Assembly: GCF_001570805.1 (NCBI RefSeq)
Contig: NZ_BCSJ01000002.1
Location: 1-64,000 of the forward strand
DNA length: 64,000 bases
Source: Brevibacterium epidermidis NBRC 14811
GTDB lineage: Bacteria; Actinomycetota; Actinomycetes; Actinomycetales; Brevibacteriaceae
Direction of reading: 5' to 3'
This document shows, in pieces, positions 18,893-27,850 of this stretch; the stretch's first letter is position 1, and each line of letters begins with the position of its first letter. The translations under genes were made by a program, and so were the position numbers. Below the pieces are notes generated by a model. It was not told the DNA's origin. It made no database searches and saw only the letters and a list, made by a program, of their open reading frames with translations.

Positions 18893-21319
18893 TTACCCGC
18901 CCAACAGCCCAATCAGCTCCGAGGCCGTGCCCACCGGCAGCGAGCACGAGGTCCCCCGGCACACAATCGCCGTCCCCGCGGGGACTTCGACCTCCCGACC
19001 GTCCGGACCCGGCACCCCGGTCGAGGTCGTGAGCAGAGTGAGCGACGGATGTTTGGCAGCTATCCGCCCCAACGCAGCGTCAGCGGTGGCGACGCGCACG
19101 GGCGACAGGGCTCGCTCGGCCTGCCACAGCGCGTGGCCGCACCCGCGCGGAGCTTGACCGGCAAGTGCCCGATAGACGCCGAGCAGCCGGTCCCGGACCT
19201 CCAACAGCCGTCCCGTACCCAGCGCAGCCTCCTCGCCCGATGGCTCGGTCCCATCCGCGAGCTTTGCCGCGCCCGATTCCGAACCGCCAGAAGCCGCAGC
19301 CTCGACGCCGAGTTCGGCGAGCAGCAACACGGCCTCGGCGGCCGCCGAGCGTCCCGACGGCACGGTGTTGTCGACAGGGTCCGCCGACTTCACGTCGATG
19401 ATCCCGTCACCGAGCGAATCGACTGCCTCAAGCACCCCGTCGCCCCGTTCGAAGGTGAAGAGGTTGAGCACCGTCGCACCGAGGTCGACCAGATCGTCCA
19501 CCCTCACCGAGGTGGCCCCATCCGACAGCTGCCGGACCGTGATCCCCGCGGTGATGAGTTGGGCCCAGTCGGCAAGTCCTCCCCGCCCGGGTCCGGCGAT
19601 ACCGTCGGTGAAGCTGCGCCGCACATCGAATCCAGCCGGTCCGGCTGCGTCCACTGGTTCGGATGCGCCCACCTGCTCGAACCGGTCGTGCATCGCTGCC
19701 CAGAACCGCACCGCGGTCCTCCCCCACTCAACCGCCGGCACACTTACGTTCTCCATGGCAGAACCATCCGCACCACCCGAGTCCTCAACGTCGGCATCGA
19801 TATACAGGGCCGCCTCGGCGAGGGCGGTGATGGCCAGGGCATTCCACTCGGTGATGATCTTCTCATCGCGGGCCGGCTGCGCACGTCGGGCGCGGATCGC
19901 CGCCAGCGTCTCCCGCTGGGCCCGAGTCGCGTCGATGTCCCAGGGCGCGGGGTGCTCGGCGTCGAAGGGCACGTCTTCCATGCCGAGCCAGTCGATGATG
20001 CGCACGGCCGCGACCACCTGGCCGGATAGTTCGCCCCCGGCCGGGGAATCGACAAGCCCGAACAGACCGGCCTGCCCGGCTTCCGCGAATTCCTCGGGGG
20101 TGAAGACGTAGGCTGCGCCCTCTTCGGAGTCTCCCGCCGAGTTGAGCGAATCCGCGTCGAGTGCGGCGATGAACCCGTCGTCGGTCGACAGGTCGCTGAT
20201 CAGGAAGTTCGCGGTGTCGGCGATCTCGCGTTCGGCCAATGCGAGCCATTTGGACGCCGGGTCCAGGGTGCGTTCGACCTTCGCCCAGGCGACGACGGCG
20301 CGCAGGTAGAGGGCGTTGTCGTAGAGCATCTTCTCGAAGTGCGGCACGAACCACTGCCGGTCGACGCTGTAGCGGGCGATTCCACCTCGCACCTGGTCGC
20401 GCATGCCGCCGCTGGCGATCCGAGCCAGCGTCGAACGCACCGCGATGAGGCAGTCGAGGACGAGTTCGCCGGTCAGGTGCCCGTCGGCGCCGAGCCAGCC
20501 GAGCCGTCCTTCGGCCCGGACCCGATCCATCGGATGTTCAGCGGCCGCTCCCCCGTTCGTCGAGGCGGTCCCACCGGTTCCCGGGCGCGCCGAAGCACTG
20601 TCGTCCGCTCCCTCACCCGCCGAGGCGGTCCCGCCCAAGCGCACGAACGCCGCAAGGAGCTGGAGGACGTTCATCATCGGCGGAAACTTCGGGGCGCCGC
20701 CGAATCCGCCCCATGCCGGATCGTACGAATCGAGCAGCGCTGCGGCGGCGGAATCGAGTTCGTCGGGGGTCAGCGACTCCGCGGCCGCCTCGGCGGGGAG
20801 CGCACTGGTCACGGCATCGGCCATCTCGGCCAGGCCACGGTCCATTCGGGCCGTCATCTGGTTGACCTCGTCGCGGCGGTCCGTCCACGTCGCCGATACG
20901 GCCGAGAGCACCTGCGTGAACGCAGGCAGATTACCCCGCGGCGCGGGCGGGAAGTAAGTGCCGGCATAGAAGGGACTGCCGGCAGGTGTTGCGAAGATCG
21001 TCATCGGCCATCCGCCCTGACCGGTCATCGCCTGCAGGGCGTTCATGTAGTAGGCGTCGATGTCCGGCAGTTCCTCCCGGTCGATCTTCACGGGCACGAA
21101 CCGGTCGTTCATCATCGCCGCGACTGCTTCGTCCTCGAAGGATTCGTGGGCCATGACATGACACCAATGGCAGGTGGAGTAGCCGATCGAGATGAGGAGA
21201 GGGACGTCACGGCGGGCCGCCTCGGCGAGGGTTTCCTTCGTCCACATCCGCCAGTCCACGGGATTGTCCGCGTGCGCGCGCAGGTAGGGGCTGGTCGAGT
21301 CGGCGAGTTCGTTCGGCAT
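18893..21319 (-). CDS. Thioredoxin-domain protein, YyaL/Spata20 (DUF255) family
   Basis: An 808-residue two-domain protein. The N-terminal ~150 residues are the DUF255 thioredoxin-like fold with CHWCH giving Cys50 and Cys53, then GQGGWPMTIF and GTYFPP, all diagnostic. The rest is an alpha/alpha-barrel resembling N-acylglucosamine 2-epimerase. The biochemical role is not known. A low-complexity Gly/Ala/Ser insert near residues 225-265 holds two copies of a GAGGCGGTCCC word and interrupts an otherwise conserved region (compare the gcvT and acyl-CoA ligase inserts). The gene is divergent from a membrane protein; a tandem 22-bp repeat lies in the shared promoter region. Confidence 0.9.
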   Translation of the reverse strand: MPNELADSTSPYLRAHADNPVDWRMWTKETLAEAARRDVPLLISIGYSTCHWCHVMAHESFEDEAVAAMMNDRFVPVKIDREELPDIDAYYMNALQAMTGQGGWPMTIFATPAGSPFYAGTYFPPAPRGNLPAFTQVLSAVSATWTDRRDEVNQMTARMDRGLAEMADAVTSALPAEAAAESLTPDELDSAAAALLDSYDPAWGGFGGAPKFPPMMNVLQLLAAFVRLGGTASAGEGADDSASARPGTGGTASTNGGAAAEHPMDRVRAEGRLGWLGADGHLTGELVLDCLIAVRSTLARIASGGMRDQVRGGIARYSVDRQWFVPHFEKMLYDNALYLRAVVAWAKVERTLDPASKWLALAEREIADTANFLISDLSTDDGFIAALDADSLNSAGDSEEGAAYVFTPEEFAEAGQAGLFGLVDSPAGGELSGQVVAAVRIIDWLGMEDVPFDAEHPAPWDIDATRAQRETLAAIRARRAQPARDEKIITEWNALAITALAEAALYIDADVEDSGGADGSAMENVSVPAVEWGRTAVRFWAAMHDRFEQVGASEPVDAAGPAGFDVRRSFTDGIAGPGRGGLADWAQLITAGITVRQLSDGATSVRVDDLVDLGATVLNLFTFERGDGVLEAVDSLGDGIIDVKSADPVDNTVPSGRSAAAEAVLLLAELGVEAAASGGSESGAAKLADGTEPSGEEAALGTGRLLEVRDRLLGVYRALAGQAPRGCGHALWQAERALSPVRVATADAALGRIAAKHPSLTLLTTSTGVPGPDGREVEVPAGTAIVCRGTSCSLPVGTASELIGLLGG

Positions 21320-21348
21320 GACCCCAGCGTCTCATTTCGGGCGGTCTC

Positions 21349-21402
21349 GTGCGAGATCACGCTCAAGACAGTGCGAGATCACGCTCAAGACAGTGCGAGA
21401 TC
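21349..21402. repeat. Tandem 22-bp repeat in divergent promoter
   Basis: GTGCGAGATCACGCTCAAGA(CA) occurs at 21349-21370 and 21371-21392 identically, then its first 10 bases again to 21402. It sits 30-83 bp upstream of the YyaL gene and ~50 bp upstream of the membrane-protein gene. The unit equals two helical turns, so side-by-side binding of a regulator is possible. Confidence 0.85.
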
Positions 21403-21451
21403 TTCCCCATTCAGCCGACAAGGGAACTGGTTTTTATGGGAGCATGAGGCC

Positions 21452-22471
21452 ATGACCACCGCATCGAACACCGACTCCCACAACCCGAGAATCGGCCTTG
21501 ACGCCCGCAAGATGGCCATCACCGCCGTTGCCGCCGTCGTCTTCCTCGTCACTTGGGTCGCCGCCGAGCTCCTCGAGACCATGGCGCAGGATGCCTTTGT
21601 GTCGTCACCGGGACCGAGCCTCCTGCATCTGGCACTCATCGCCGTCTCCGGCGCAGCTGCGATCACAGTCGGCAGGGACTTTCGCCCGATTCCCCGCAGC
21701 GTGTTCATCGTCGTCACCGTGTTCCTCTGCGCAATCGCGTTGCTGAAGTCGATCTTCACCATCGACGCGTTCGGCACGGATACCGAGGGCTTGGCCGACG
21801 CTTCCATGCTCCTCTCGGTCCTCGACATCCTGAATCTCATCGTGGCGGTGGCCTTCCCGATCGTTGTGGCCCTTGCCCTGGCCGCGGTCACGGCTCGACT
21901 CGTCCCCATCGCCGAGGCAGCCGCCCCTGCAGTCCTCCGCCGCCGTTCCCGTCACGCCGCCATCGGGTTGTTCGCTGCGACCGGAATCGTGTTCCTCGTC
22001 TGGTTGCTGCGAACCATGTTCGTCGACGCCATGTTCCTGTTCGAGTACGGTGATGCCGTCAATGCTCTGGGCGCCGCAGTCGGGCTCGTCTCCGCCGTCG
22101 CCGCCCTGCGGATCATCGCCGAGTCTCGGTCGCTGCCGGCCGATGAGCCGGCCCTCGGGTCGTCTTCTTCCGGCACCACACCGCGATCTGCTCGCACTCT
22201 GGCGTTCGTCGTCATCGCCTGCGGACTGCTTCTGTGCCTGGAGTCGACCTTGCTCGCCGTCGGATATCCACCGGCCCTCACCCTGGGATACCCGGGTTGG
22301 GTTGTCTCCATGTTCGGCTTCGTACTCGGCAGCCTCGTGCTCGCGGTCCGCACTTTCAACTGCGCTCCGACTGACGACGCCCAGACCCGCGACGAAGAGT
22401 CTGCCCTATCCGGCGACGAGGAGAGCGACAAGTCCCACGACCGCACGATCCGCCGGCCCGCCCACGACTGA
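21452..22471 (+). CDS. Multi-pass membrane protein of unknown function
   Basis: A 339-residue integral membrane protein. Hydrophobicity suggests about eight transmembrane segments (first ~23-45, last ~285-305) with Arg-rich internal loops and a ~30-residue acidic, Ser/Asp-rich C-terminal tail. No domain is recognised. ATG at 21452 follows GGGAG; a much longer open frame upstream is only the antisense of the YyaL gene. The tandem 22-bp repeat lies in its promoter region. Confidence 0.7.
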   Translation: MTTASNTDSHNPRIGLDARKMAITAVAAVVFLVTWVAAELLETMAQDAFVSSPGPSLLHLALIAVSGAAAITVGRDFRPIPRSVFIVVTVFLCAIALLKSIFTIDAFGTDTEGLADASMLLSVLDILNLIVAVAFPIVVALALAAVTARLVPIAEAAAPAVLRRRSRHAAIGLFAATGIVFLVWLLRTMFVDAMFLFEYGDAVNALGAAVGLVSAVAALRIIAESRSLPADEPALGSSSSGTTPRSARTLAFVVIACGLLLCLESTLLAVGYPPALTLGYPGWVVSMFGFVLGSLVLAVRTFNCAPTDDAQTRDEESALSGDEESDKSHDRTIRRPAHD

Positions 22472-22577
22472 GCCGGCCCGCGACTGCCGCAGACTGCTCG
22501 CCCACAGCTGAGCCGCCCCACGTGGTGAGACCACATCATCCGACGGGCAAACACCCCTTCCTCCTCAGCCGCGCTTC

Positions 22578-22594
22578 TTCTACACTATGTAGAA
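22578..22594. promoter_or_regulatory. Inverted repeat TTCTAC-N5-GTAGAA, candidate operator
   Basis: A 17-bp dyad 58 bp upstream of the PNPOx-like gene. The same arms and spacing recur at 54074-54090 upstream of another small gene. Regulator unknown. Confidence 0.5.
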
Positions 22595-22651
22595 CTCAGC
22601 GAGAAGGGAACCGAACACGGTGACCACCGCTGTCGGACAAGGAGGACGACC

Positions 22652-23104
22652 ATGAGCACCGAATCACCCTGGACCCTCGACGCCAAGGACTGCTGGGAGC
22701 ACCTGCGGTCGACCACAGTCGGCCGACTGGCGGTCATCGTCGATGACGCCCCGGAGATCTTCCCGGTCAACTTCACCGTCGAGCATTCCGCTCTTGTCAT
22801 CCGCACCGGGGACGGCACGAAGATCGACGCCTTGCGCAGTCATCCCCGCGTCGCCTTCGAGATCGACGGCGTCGATGAGGAGACCGCATTCAGCGTCGTC
22901 GTCAAAGGCGATGCGAAGGAGATCACCGCTCCCGACGACCTGCGCAGCACCGTCTCGCTCGACGTCTCCCCGCTGCAGCCCGGCACGAAGAATCACTTCG
23001 TCCGGATCCTCGCCGAGGAGGTCACCGGCCGCAGCTTCCCCGTGACCGATCCGACGACGTGGAAGTCAGCTCTCAGCGACGTGGCGCGCGCTCAGCACGA
23101 GTGA
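22652..23104 (+). CDS. Pyridoxamine 5'-phosphate oxidase-fold flavin-binding protein
   Basis: A 150-residue split-barrel protein of the PNPOx-like superfamily. TTVGRLAVIVDDAPEIFPVNF near residues 20-42, RTGDGTKIDAL and VAFEIDGVDEETAFSVVVKG match the flavin- or F420-binding barrel. Members of this small group are oxidoreductases or haem/F420-binding proteins; the substrate is not predictable. AAGGAGG lies 7 bp before the ATG. A TTCTAC-N5-GTAGAA dyad upstream is the likely regulatory site. Single gene, convergent with GDPD. Confidence 0.85.
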   Translation: MSTESPWTLDAKDCWEHLRSTTVGRLAVIVDDAPEIFPVNFTVEHSALVIRTGDGTKIDALRSHPRVAFEIDGVDEETAFSVVVKGDAKEITAPDDLRSTVSLDVSPLQPGTKNHFVRILAEEVTGRSFPVTDPTTWKSALSDVARAQHE

Positions 23105-23114
23105 CCGATGCGGC

Positions 23115-23146
23115 GCGTTCGGGCATTGTGATTCGAACTCGAACGC
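23115..23146. terminator. Weak hairpin between convergent genes
   Basis: GCGTTCG pairs with CGAACGC across an 18-nt loop between the PNPOx-like and GDPD stops. Weak candidate terminator. Confidence 0.4.
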
Positions 23147-23164
23147 TGGGGCAGCGCCGGGTCA

Positions 23165-24025
23165 TCAGAGAGCTTCGACGACCTCGACGAGGCGGTCAGG
23201 GGCGTTGGTGATGATGCCGTCGGCGCCGACGTCGATGGCCCGTTCGATCTCGCCGAGGTCATCGACCGTCCACACCAGGCTCGTCATTCCGAGTTCGTGG
23301 ATGGCCGTGAGGAACTCCTCGTCGGCGGCGCAGAACTCGGGGTTGACCTGGTCGACCCATTCGGCGAAGTCCTGGAGTTCGTCCGGGCACGGGCGACCGA
23401 GCACTCCGACCGGGATCTCCGGGGTGAGTCCGTGGAACTCTTCGACGAATGCCCAGTTCGCGGACTGGACGACGAGCATGCCGGCGGCCAAAGCCCGGTC
23501 GAGATAGTTCGGCACGGCGCGCAGGGCGGTCACGATCGCCTCGGCGATTCCGGGATAGATCTCGGGGTGCTTGACCTCGAGCAGCAGACCGGTGCGGGTG
23601 TCGTGTGCGAGAGTGAGCACCTCGGCGAGACGGGGCACACGGATCCCGGCGAATTCCTCACCTTTCCAGCTTCCGGCATCGAGCGTGGCGATCTGGGCGG
23701 CGTTCATGCCGGCGATGCTGCGGTCTTGACGATTCGGGTACAGGGTGCGGGCGTCGGTGGTACGATCGACGGTCGTGTCGTGCATGATCACGAGCTCACC
23801 GTCGGCGCTCATGTGGACGTCGGTCTCGATCATGTCTGCGCCCTGGTCGATGCCGGCGATGAACGCGGGGATCGTGTTCTCCGGCCAGTCGGCGGACGCA
23901 CCTCGGTGTGCGATGACCAGGGGCGGGACCCGAACGCGGGCGGGATCGATCACGGTATCGGTGACGCCGGTGCTGAGGTCGCGGGGCGAGTGATCGGAGG
24001 TGGGGGTGGCGAGGGTGATGGGCAT
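23165..24025 (-). CDS. Glycerophosphodiester phosphodiesterase
   Basis: A 286-residue GDPD-family enzyme hydrolysing glycerophosphodiesters to glycerol 3-phosphate and an alcohol. IAHRGASADWPENTIPAF near residue 37 carries the catalytic His/Arg/Glu, IETDVHMSADGELVIMHD the metal-binding Glu/Asp and second His, and LLLEVKHP the third acidic residue. No signal peptide, so cytosolic. GGAGGAG stands upstream of the ATG at 24025; an extension to 24085 has no site. Divergent from the AGCS symporter gene. Confidence 0.93.
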   Translation of the reverse strand: MPITLATPTSDHSPRDLSTGVTDTVIDPARVRVPPLVIAHRGASADWPENTIPAFIAGIDQGADMIETDVHMSADGELVIMHDTTVDRTTDARTLYPNRQDRSIAGMNAAQIATLDAGSWKGEEFAGIRVPRLAEVLTLAHDTRTGLLLEVKHPEIYPGIAEAIVTALRAVPNYLDRALAAGMLVVQSANWAFVEEFHGLTPEIPVGVLGRPCPDELQDFAEWVDQVNPEFCAADEEFLTAIHELGMTSLVWTVDDLGEIERAIDVGADGIITNAPDRLVEVVEAL

Positions 24026-24363
24026 TTCAGAACTCCTCCACGGAGACTGCGGGCGGCATTCGGGCTCCGGATCCAACTGCTGCACGGTGGCCGAACGATG
24101 AGTACTAGGCCGCCCAGATTAGGCGGCCCGAGCAAGTTCCGGATGATGCGCGAGTGGACGGAACATGAATCCTGACGGTGTCGGCACTGGCCGTCGCCTG
24201 GGCTGACGCTGACTCGGCCGAAAGGGAATGTCGCACTTCGGGCAGGGGCCACTGCCACAACCTCGGGAGCAAGGGTGGCAGACTGGGAGTAACCACGGAC
24301 GGAGTTCTCGCGCACTGCACCTCCGATCCTCTCCAGCACGATTGCCGAAGGAGGCGCAGTTCG

Positions 24364-25857
24364 ATGGAGCTACTCCAAAGTGTGTTTGACAGTGTCAGCG
24401 GAGTGTCGTCATACGTCCTCGTCGCTGTTCTCATCCCCACAGGTCTGTATTTCACTATCCGCACGGGAGCGGTGCAGGTCCGCCTGCTGCCCGAGATGTT
24501 CCGCACCCTGACCGAGCCGGGCGGACGGGATTCCGAGGGCAACCGGAACATCTCGCCGTTCCGCGCATTCTCGATCTCTGCAGCCTCGCGGGTGGGAACG
24601 GCGAACATCGCCGGTGTCGCCTTAGCGATCTCGCTCGGTGGTCCGGGTGCGATGTTCTGGATGTGGCTGACGGCCATCGTAGGCGGCGCCACGGCCTTCG
24701 CCGAATCGGCTCTCGGCCAGCTGTACAAGCTCAAGGACGGCCCGAACTTCCGCGGCGGTCCTGCCTACTACATCAGGCACGGGCTGAATATGAAGTGGCT
24801 CGGACTGGTCTTCGCCGTCATCGTCGCCATCACCTACGGCATCGTATTCAACTCGGTGCAGTCGAACTCCATCGTCGACGCCGTCGGGGCGTCCTTCGGA
24901 GTCGAGAGTTCGGACGGCGTCTTCGCTGCCGTGGCCGGCGCGATCATCGCCGTCGCCGCCTTCGCGATCTTCGCGGGCGGCGCCAAGCGCATCTCGAACA
25001 TCTCGGCATACTTGGTGCCGATCATGGCCGGCCTCTACCTCATCGTCGGCATCATCGTCGTGGTGATGAACATCGGTGCCGTGCCGTCGATGATCGCCAC
25101 GATCGTCACCGACGCGTTCAGCATGGATTCGATCGCCGGTGGAACGCTGGGATCGATCATGCTCATCGGTGTGCAGCGCGGCCTGTTCTCCAATGAGGCC
25201 GGTATCGGTTCGGTGCCGAACGCCGCGGCCACGGCCTCGGCGTCGCACCCGGCCAAGCAGGGTTTCTTGCAGGCTCTGGGCGTGTACTTCGATACGATCC
25301 TCGTCTGCTCGATCACCGCATTCATCATCCTGCTGTCGAATCCGGAGTACGGCAGCTCCGCTGAGGGCATCCAGCTCACGCAGACGGCGCTGAGCGGGCA
25401 GCTCGGGCAGTGGGCGATCCACTTCCTGACCTTGGCGATCTTCCTCTTCGCGTTCTCGTCGATCCTCGGCAACTACTACTACGGCGAGGCGAACATCGAG
25501 CACCTGACGACGAACCGTGTCGCGCTGCGCGTGTATCAGGTCATCGTCATGGTCTCGGTGTTCATCGGTGCGATCGCGGCCCTTGACCTGGTGTGGACCG
25601 CGGCCAATATCTTCATGGCGATCATGGCTCTAATCAACCTCTTCGCCCTGCTGATGCTCTCACCGCTGGTGTTCTCGCTGTTGAAGAACTACCAGAAGCA
25701 GCGCAAGGCCGGCTTCGAACCGGTATTCCGCCGCGGGGATCTGCCGACGTTCAAGCGCATCAACACCGAGGTCGACGCCTGGGACGGCACCGACGAGGTC
25801 ACCACGGCCAAGTTCTGGCACGATCGCGGAAAGAAGGTGCGCTCCGACAACGAGTGA
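24364..25857 (+). CDS. Sodium:alanine/glycine symporter (AGCS family)
   Basis: A 497-residue sodium-coupled amino acid importer with about 11 transmembrane segments. The family signatures SAASRVGTANIAGVALAI, GPGAMFWMW and GLFSNEAGIGSVPNAAATA are present at expected positions. Substrates of the family are alanine, glycine or glutamine, which would suit the glycine cleavage genes ~10 kb away, but there is no direct link. AAGGAGG precedes the ATG at 24364. The ~340-bp region upstream is shared with the divergent GDPD gene; it holds a GGCCGCC/GGCGGCC dyad at 24108-24128 and no riboswitch I can recognise. A strong terminator follows. Confidence 0.93.
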   Translation: MELLQSVFDSVSGVSSYVLVAVLIPTGLYFTIRTGAVQVRLLPEMFRTLTEPGGRDSEGNRNISPFRAFSISAASRVGTANIAGVALAISLGGPGAMFWMWLTAIVGGATAFAESALGQLYKLKDGPNFRGGPAYYIRHGLNMKWLGLVFAVIVAITYGIVFNSVQSNSIVDAVGASFGVESSDGVFAAVAGAIIAVAAFAIFAGGAKRISNISAYLVPIMAGLYLIVGIIVVVMNIGAVPSMIATIVTDAFSMDSIAGGTLGSIMLIGVQRGLFSNEAGIGSVPNAAATASASHPAKQGFLQALGVYFDTILVCSITAFIILLSNPEYGSSAEGIQLTQTALSGQLGQWAIHFLTLAIFLFAFSSILGNYYYGEANIEHLTTNRVALRVYQVIVMVSVFIGAIAALDLVWTAANIFMAIMALINLFALLMLSPLVFSLLKNYQKQRKAGFEPVFRRGDLPTFKRINTEVDAWDGTDEVTTAKFWHDRGKKVRSDNE

Positions 25858-25883
25858 GGCTGTCGAACAGCAGTCGACAACCC

Positions 25884-25916
25884 ACATCGGGCGCTCCCTT
25901 TCGGGGCGCCCGATGT
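25884..25916 (+). terminator. Hairpin terminator after AGCS symporter
   Basis: ACATCGGGCGC with a perfect 11-bp complement and an 11-nt loop, 26 bp beyond the stop codon. Confidence 0.8.
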
Positions 25917-25967
25917 GTATTCATTCCCCGAACCCAGAAGCAGTCCCCTGGCCCTAAGGAGGTCCCG

Positions 25968-26270
25968 ATGAGTATCGATCGCGCTGAGTTGGCGAACGCC
26001 CTCGCCGAGGCGACCGGATGGTCGGTCTCGGCCGATACCCACCGAGTGACGTTCATAAATGATGATCCACCGCAGGTGGTCATCTGGACCGTCACCGATT
26101 CCGAGATCGGTCAGCTGATGTACAACGAGAATCGCCGCGCCCAGGGTTACGGAGGGAAGAGGACTGCCGATCTGGGTGCCTTGTGGCTCCCCCCCCTCAT
26201 GGAAGCGCTGGACCCGTTCGACGGCTCCCGAGGATATATGGACGGGACAGACGTGACCGTTTACGAGTGA
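25968..26270 (+). CDS. Small hypothetical protein (100 aa)
   Basis: A 100-residue protein with no recognised domain. It is supported by an ideal TAAGGAGGT ribosome binding site 5 bp before the ATG, codon use like its neighbours, and terminators on both sides, so it is an independent short transcription unit. No signal or membrane segment is present. Asp/Glu-rich with a C-terminal TDVTVYE. The function is unknown. Confidence 0.8.
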   Translation: MSIDRAELANALAEATGWSVSADTHRVTFINDDPPQVVIWTVTDSEIGQLMYNENRRAQGYGGKRTADLGALWLPPLMEALDPFDGSRGYMDGTDVTVYE

Positions 26271-26288
26271 TTCTGGTCAGCGAAAGAT

Positions 26289-26326
26289 GGAACGGCCCGA
26301 GCAGAGTGCACTGCTCGGGCCGTTCC
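26289..26326. terminator. Bidirectional hairpin terminator
   Basis: GGAACGGCCCGAGCAG with a perfect 16-bp complement and 6-nt loop AGTGCA between convergent genes. Confidence 0.85.
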
Positions 26327-26350
26327 GTCTGGTGTAGTCGCGACTAACGG

Positions 26351-27049
26351 TCAGCGCTTGACCGACTTCGAGGTGGCGCTGGTCGCCCAGCTGACCTGGC
26401 TGAAGGTGACGCGGTAGTACCGCTTGCTCTTCGACTTCACCTTGTAGACGGCCTTGCCCTTCTTCGAGGAGACCGTCTTCAGGGTCTTCCATTTGCTGCC
26501 GGACTTAACCTGGAACTTCACCTTCGGGCTGTACTTGATCTTGCCGTAGTGCTCCGGGTGATAGACCTTCGTCGATGAGGTCAGAGTGACGGTGCTGCCT
26601 TTGCGTTTCGAGGACAGCGAAGCGTATGTCTTGCCTCGAACGTAGAAGGAACCCTTGGTGTAGTCGGTGCGGTAATAGGAATCGTCAAAGTCCCAGCTGT
26701 CCGCTGAAACGCTGGAAGGTCCCAGCACATATTTGCCCAGACCGTCGTACCACGGGCAGATATAGGTATGGGTCCGGCTTGTGTTTCCGCTATCGCTAAA
26801 CCAAACACTATCGACCCAGCTGCCATTGCGAGTGATATCAACATCAACATCCCAATACTTGCTATTGGTCTTCTTGTGTTTCATGTACACATCAACGTAT
26901 TTGCAACCATCGTTCGAAACGACGATGCTACTGGCTGACAATTTGGTGACGTCGAACTTGGTGCTCGCAGCCTCGGCGGAGACAGCTGGGCCAACCGCAA
27001 GAGCAATGGCGGCAACGGACGCGACGAAGGCGCGCTTGAGGAACTTCAT
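26351..27049 (-). CDS. Secreted protein of unknown function, lower G+C
   Basis: A 232-residue exported protein. MKFLKRAFVASVAAIALAVG and the following AEAA cleavage region form a clear Sec signal peptide. The mature part is rich in Lys, Ser, Tyr and Asp with two Cys (CKY and CPW) that could pair in a disulfide, and ends in a basic beta-rich region with YSPKVKFQVKSGSKWKTL. The ATG at 27049 is preceded by TTGGAG. Base composition is visibly lower in G+C than neighbours, especially 26740-27170, and codons such as ACA, AAC and TAT are common, suggesting transfer or a fast-evolving surface protein. Function unknown. Confidence 0.8.
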   Translation of the reverse strand: MKFLKRAFVASVAAIALAVGPAVSAEAASTKFDVTKLSASSIVVSNDGCKYVDVYMKHKKTNSKYWDVDVDITRNGSWVDSVWFSDSGNTSRTHTYICPWYDGLGKYVLGPSSVSADSWDFDDSYYRTDYTKGSFYVRGKTYASLSSKRKGSTVTLTSSTKVYHPEHYGKIKYSPKVKFQVKSGSKWKTLKTVSSKKGKAVYKVKSKSKRYYRVTFSQVSWATSATSKSVKR

Positions 27050-27228
27050 GGTGACTCCAACTGAAGATGAAACGGAAGGGGATGCCTGAGTCGGAGTCAA
27101 CGAATGTGCAGTCGGCAACGAGAAGTCACGAAACTTGAAAGTTGTATGACCGAAGATTATCACAACTGAAGTCAGCTCGGCTCCCATTCAACAGCGCCCC
27201 TCAAGCCCACAACTCAACCACACGCAAA

Positions 27229-27257
27229 GGCGGCCCGAGCGCAATGCTCGGGCCGCC
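27229..27257 (-). terminator. Hairpin terminator downstream of ectC
   Basis: GGCGGCCCGAGC with a perfect 12-bp complement and 5-nt loop. The 3' arm runs into a copy of GGCCGCCTCGGCGAG (27251-27265). A smaller hairpin (AGTCGGC/GCCGACT, 27274-27291) lies between it and ectC. Confidence 0.75.
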
Positions 27258-27313
27258 TCGGCGAGTGAAGCTCAGTCGGCTTTCGCCGACTCAGCGTTCA
27301 AAGGGGAACTGAA

Positions 27314-27721
27314 TCAGTTCGCGGGTGCTGCTTCATCCTCGAGGATGAGGGGGTACACGCCGTTCTCATCGTGAACCTCGCGACCGGTGACCGGCGGGTT
27401 GAACACGCAGGCCATGCGCAGCTCTTCCTCGGCCACGACGGTGTGCTTCTCGTTTCCGTCGAGGAGGTACATGACGCCATCGTGGAGCGGGTATTCCTTC
27501 CCGGTCTCCAGGTCGGTCAGCGTTCCCTTGCCCTGCACGCAGTACACGGCTTCGACGTGGTTCTGGTAGTGGAACGTGGAGGTGGTTCCTGCGTAGATCA
27601 CGGTGTCGTGGAACGAGAATCCGACGCGTTCCTTGCCGAGCACCATGCGGCGGCTGCGCCAGGTCTCGGACTTCACATCGCGGTCGGTGTCGTTGAGGTC
27701 ATCGCGGTTGACTACGTACAT
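27314..27721 (-). CDS. ectC: L-ectoine synthase EctC
   Basis: A 135-residue cupin enzyme that cyclises N-gamma-acetyl-diaminobutyrate to ectoine, the last step of compatible-solute synthesis. MYVVNRDDL at the start, TSTFHYQNHVEAVYC (metal-binding Glu/Tyr region) and NEKHTVVAEEE with the later His are typical, as is the length. Upstream order on the minus strand is ectA, ectB, ectC. No ectD hydroxylase follows; instead a terminator lies at 27229. Confidence 0.97.
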   Translation of the reverse strand: MYVVNRDDLNDTDRDVKSETWRSRRMVLGKERVGFSFHDTVIYAGTTSTFHYQNHVEAVYCVQGKGTLTDLETGKEYPLHDGVMYLLDGNEKHTVVAEEELRMACVFNPPVTGREVHDENGVYPLILEDEAAPAN

Positions 27722-27850
27722 TTGTGGTCCTTTCGCAAAAGGTCGGTGAAAGTGTTCAGGGGTTGGGCCGCGGGCCTCCGTCTCACTTCAACGGCTCCCG
27801 TCGGCCCGGTTGGGCGATCGAGCAGGTGAGCTCGAATCCGCCCAAAGCTC

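Noticed and set aside
20339..21451. N-terminal two-thirds of a 710-codon plus-strand frame running into the membrane protein gene
   Set aside because: Antisense to the YyaL gene; only the part from 21452 has membrane segments and its own ribosome binding site.
23110..23150. tRNA T-arm-like sequence (ATTCGAACTC)
   Set aside because: No acceptor stem, anticodon arm or CCA-compatible fold around it; it is part of a small hairpin.
24086..24363. Riboswitch upstream of the AGCS symporter
   Set aside because: Looked for glycine and other aptamer cores because of the likely substrate; none found.
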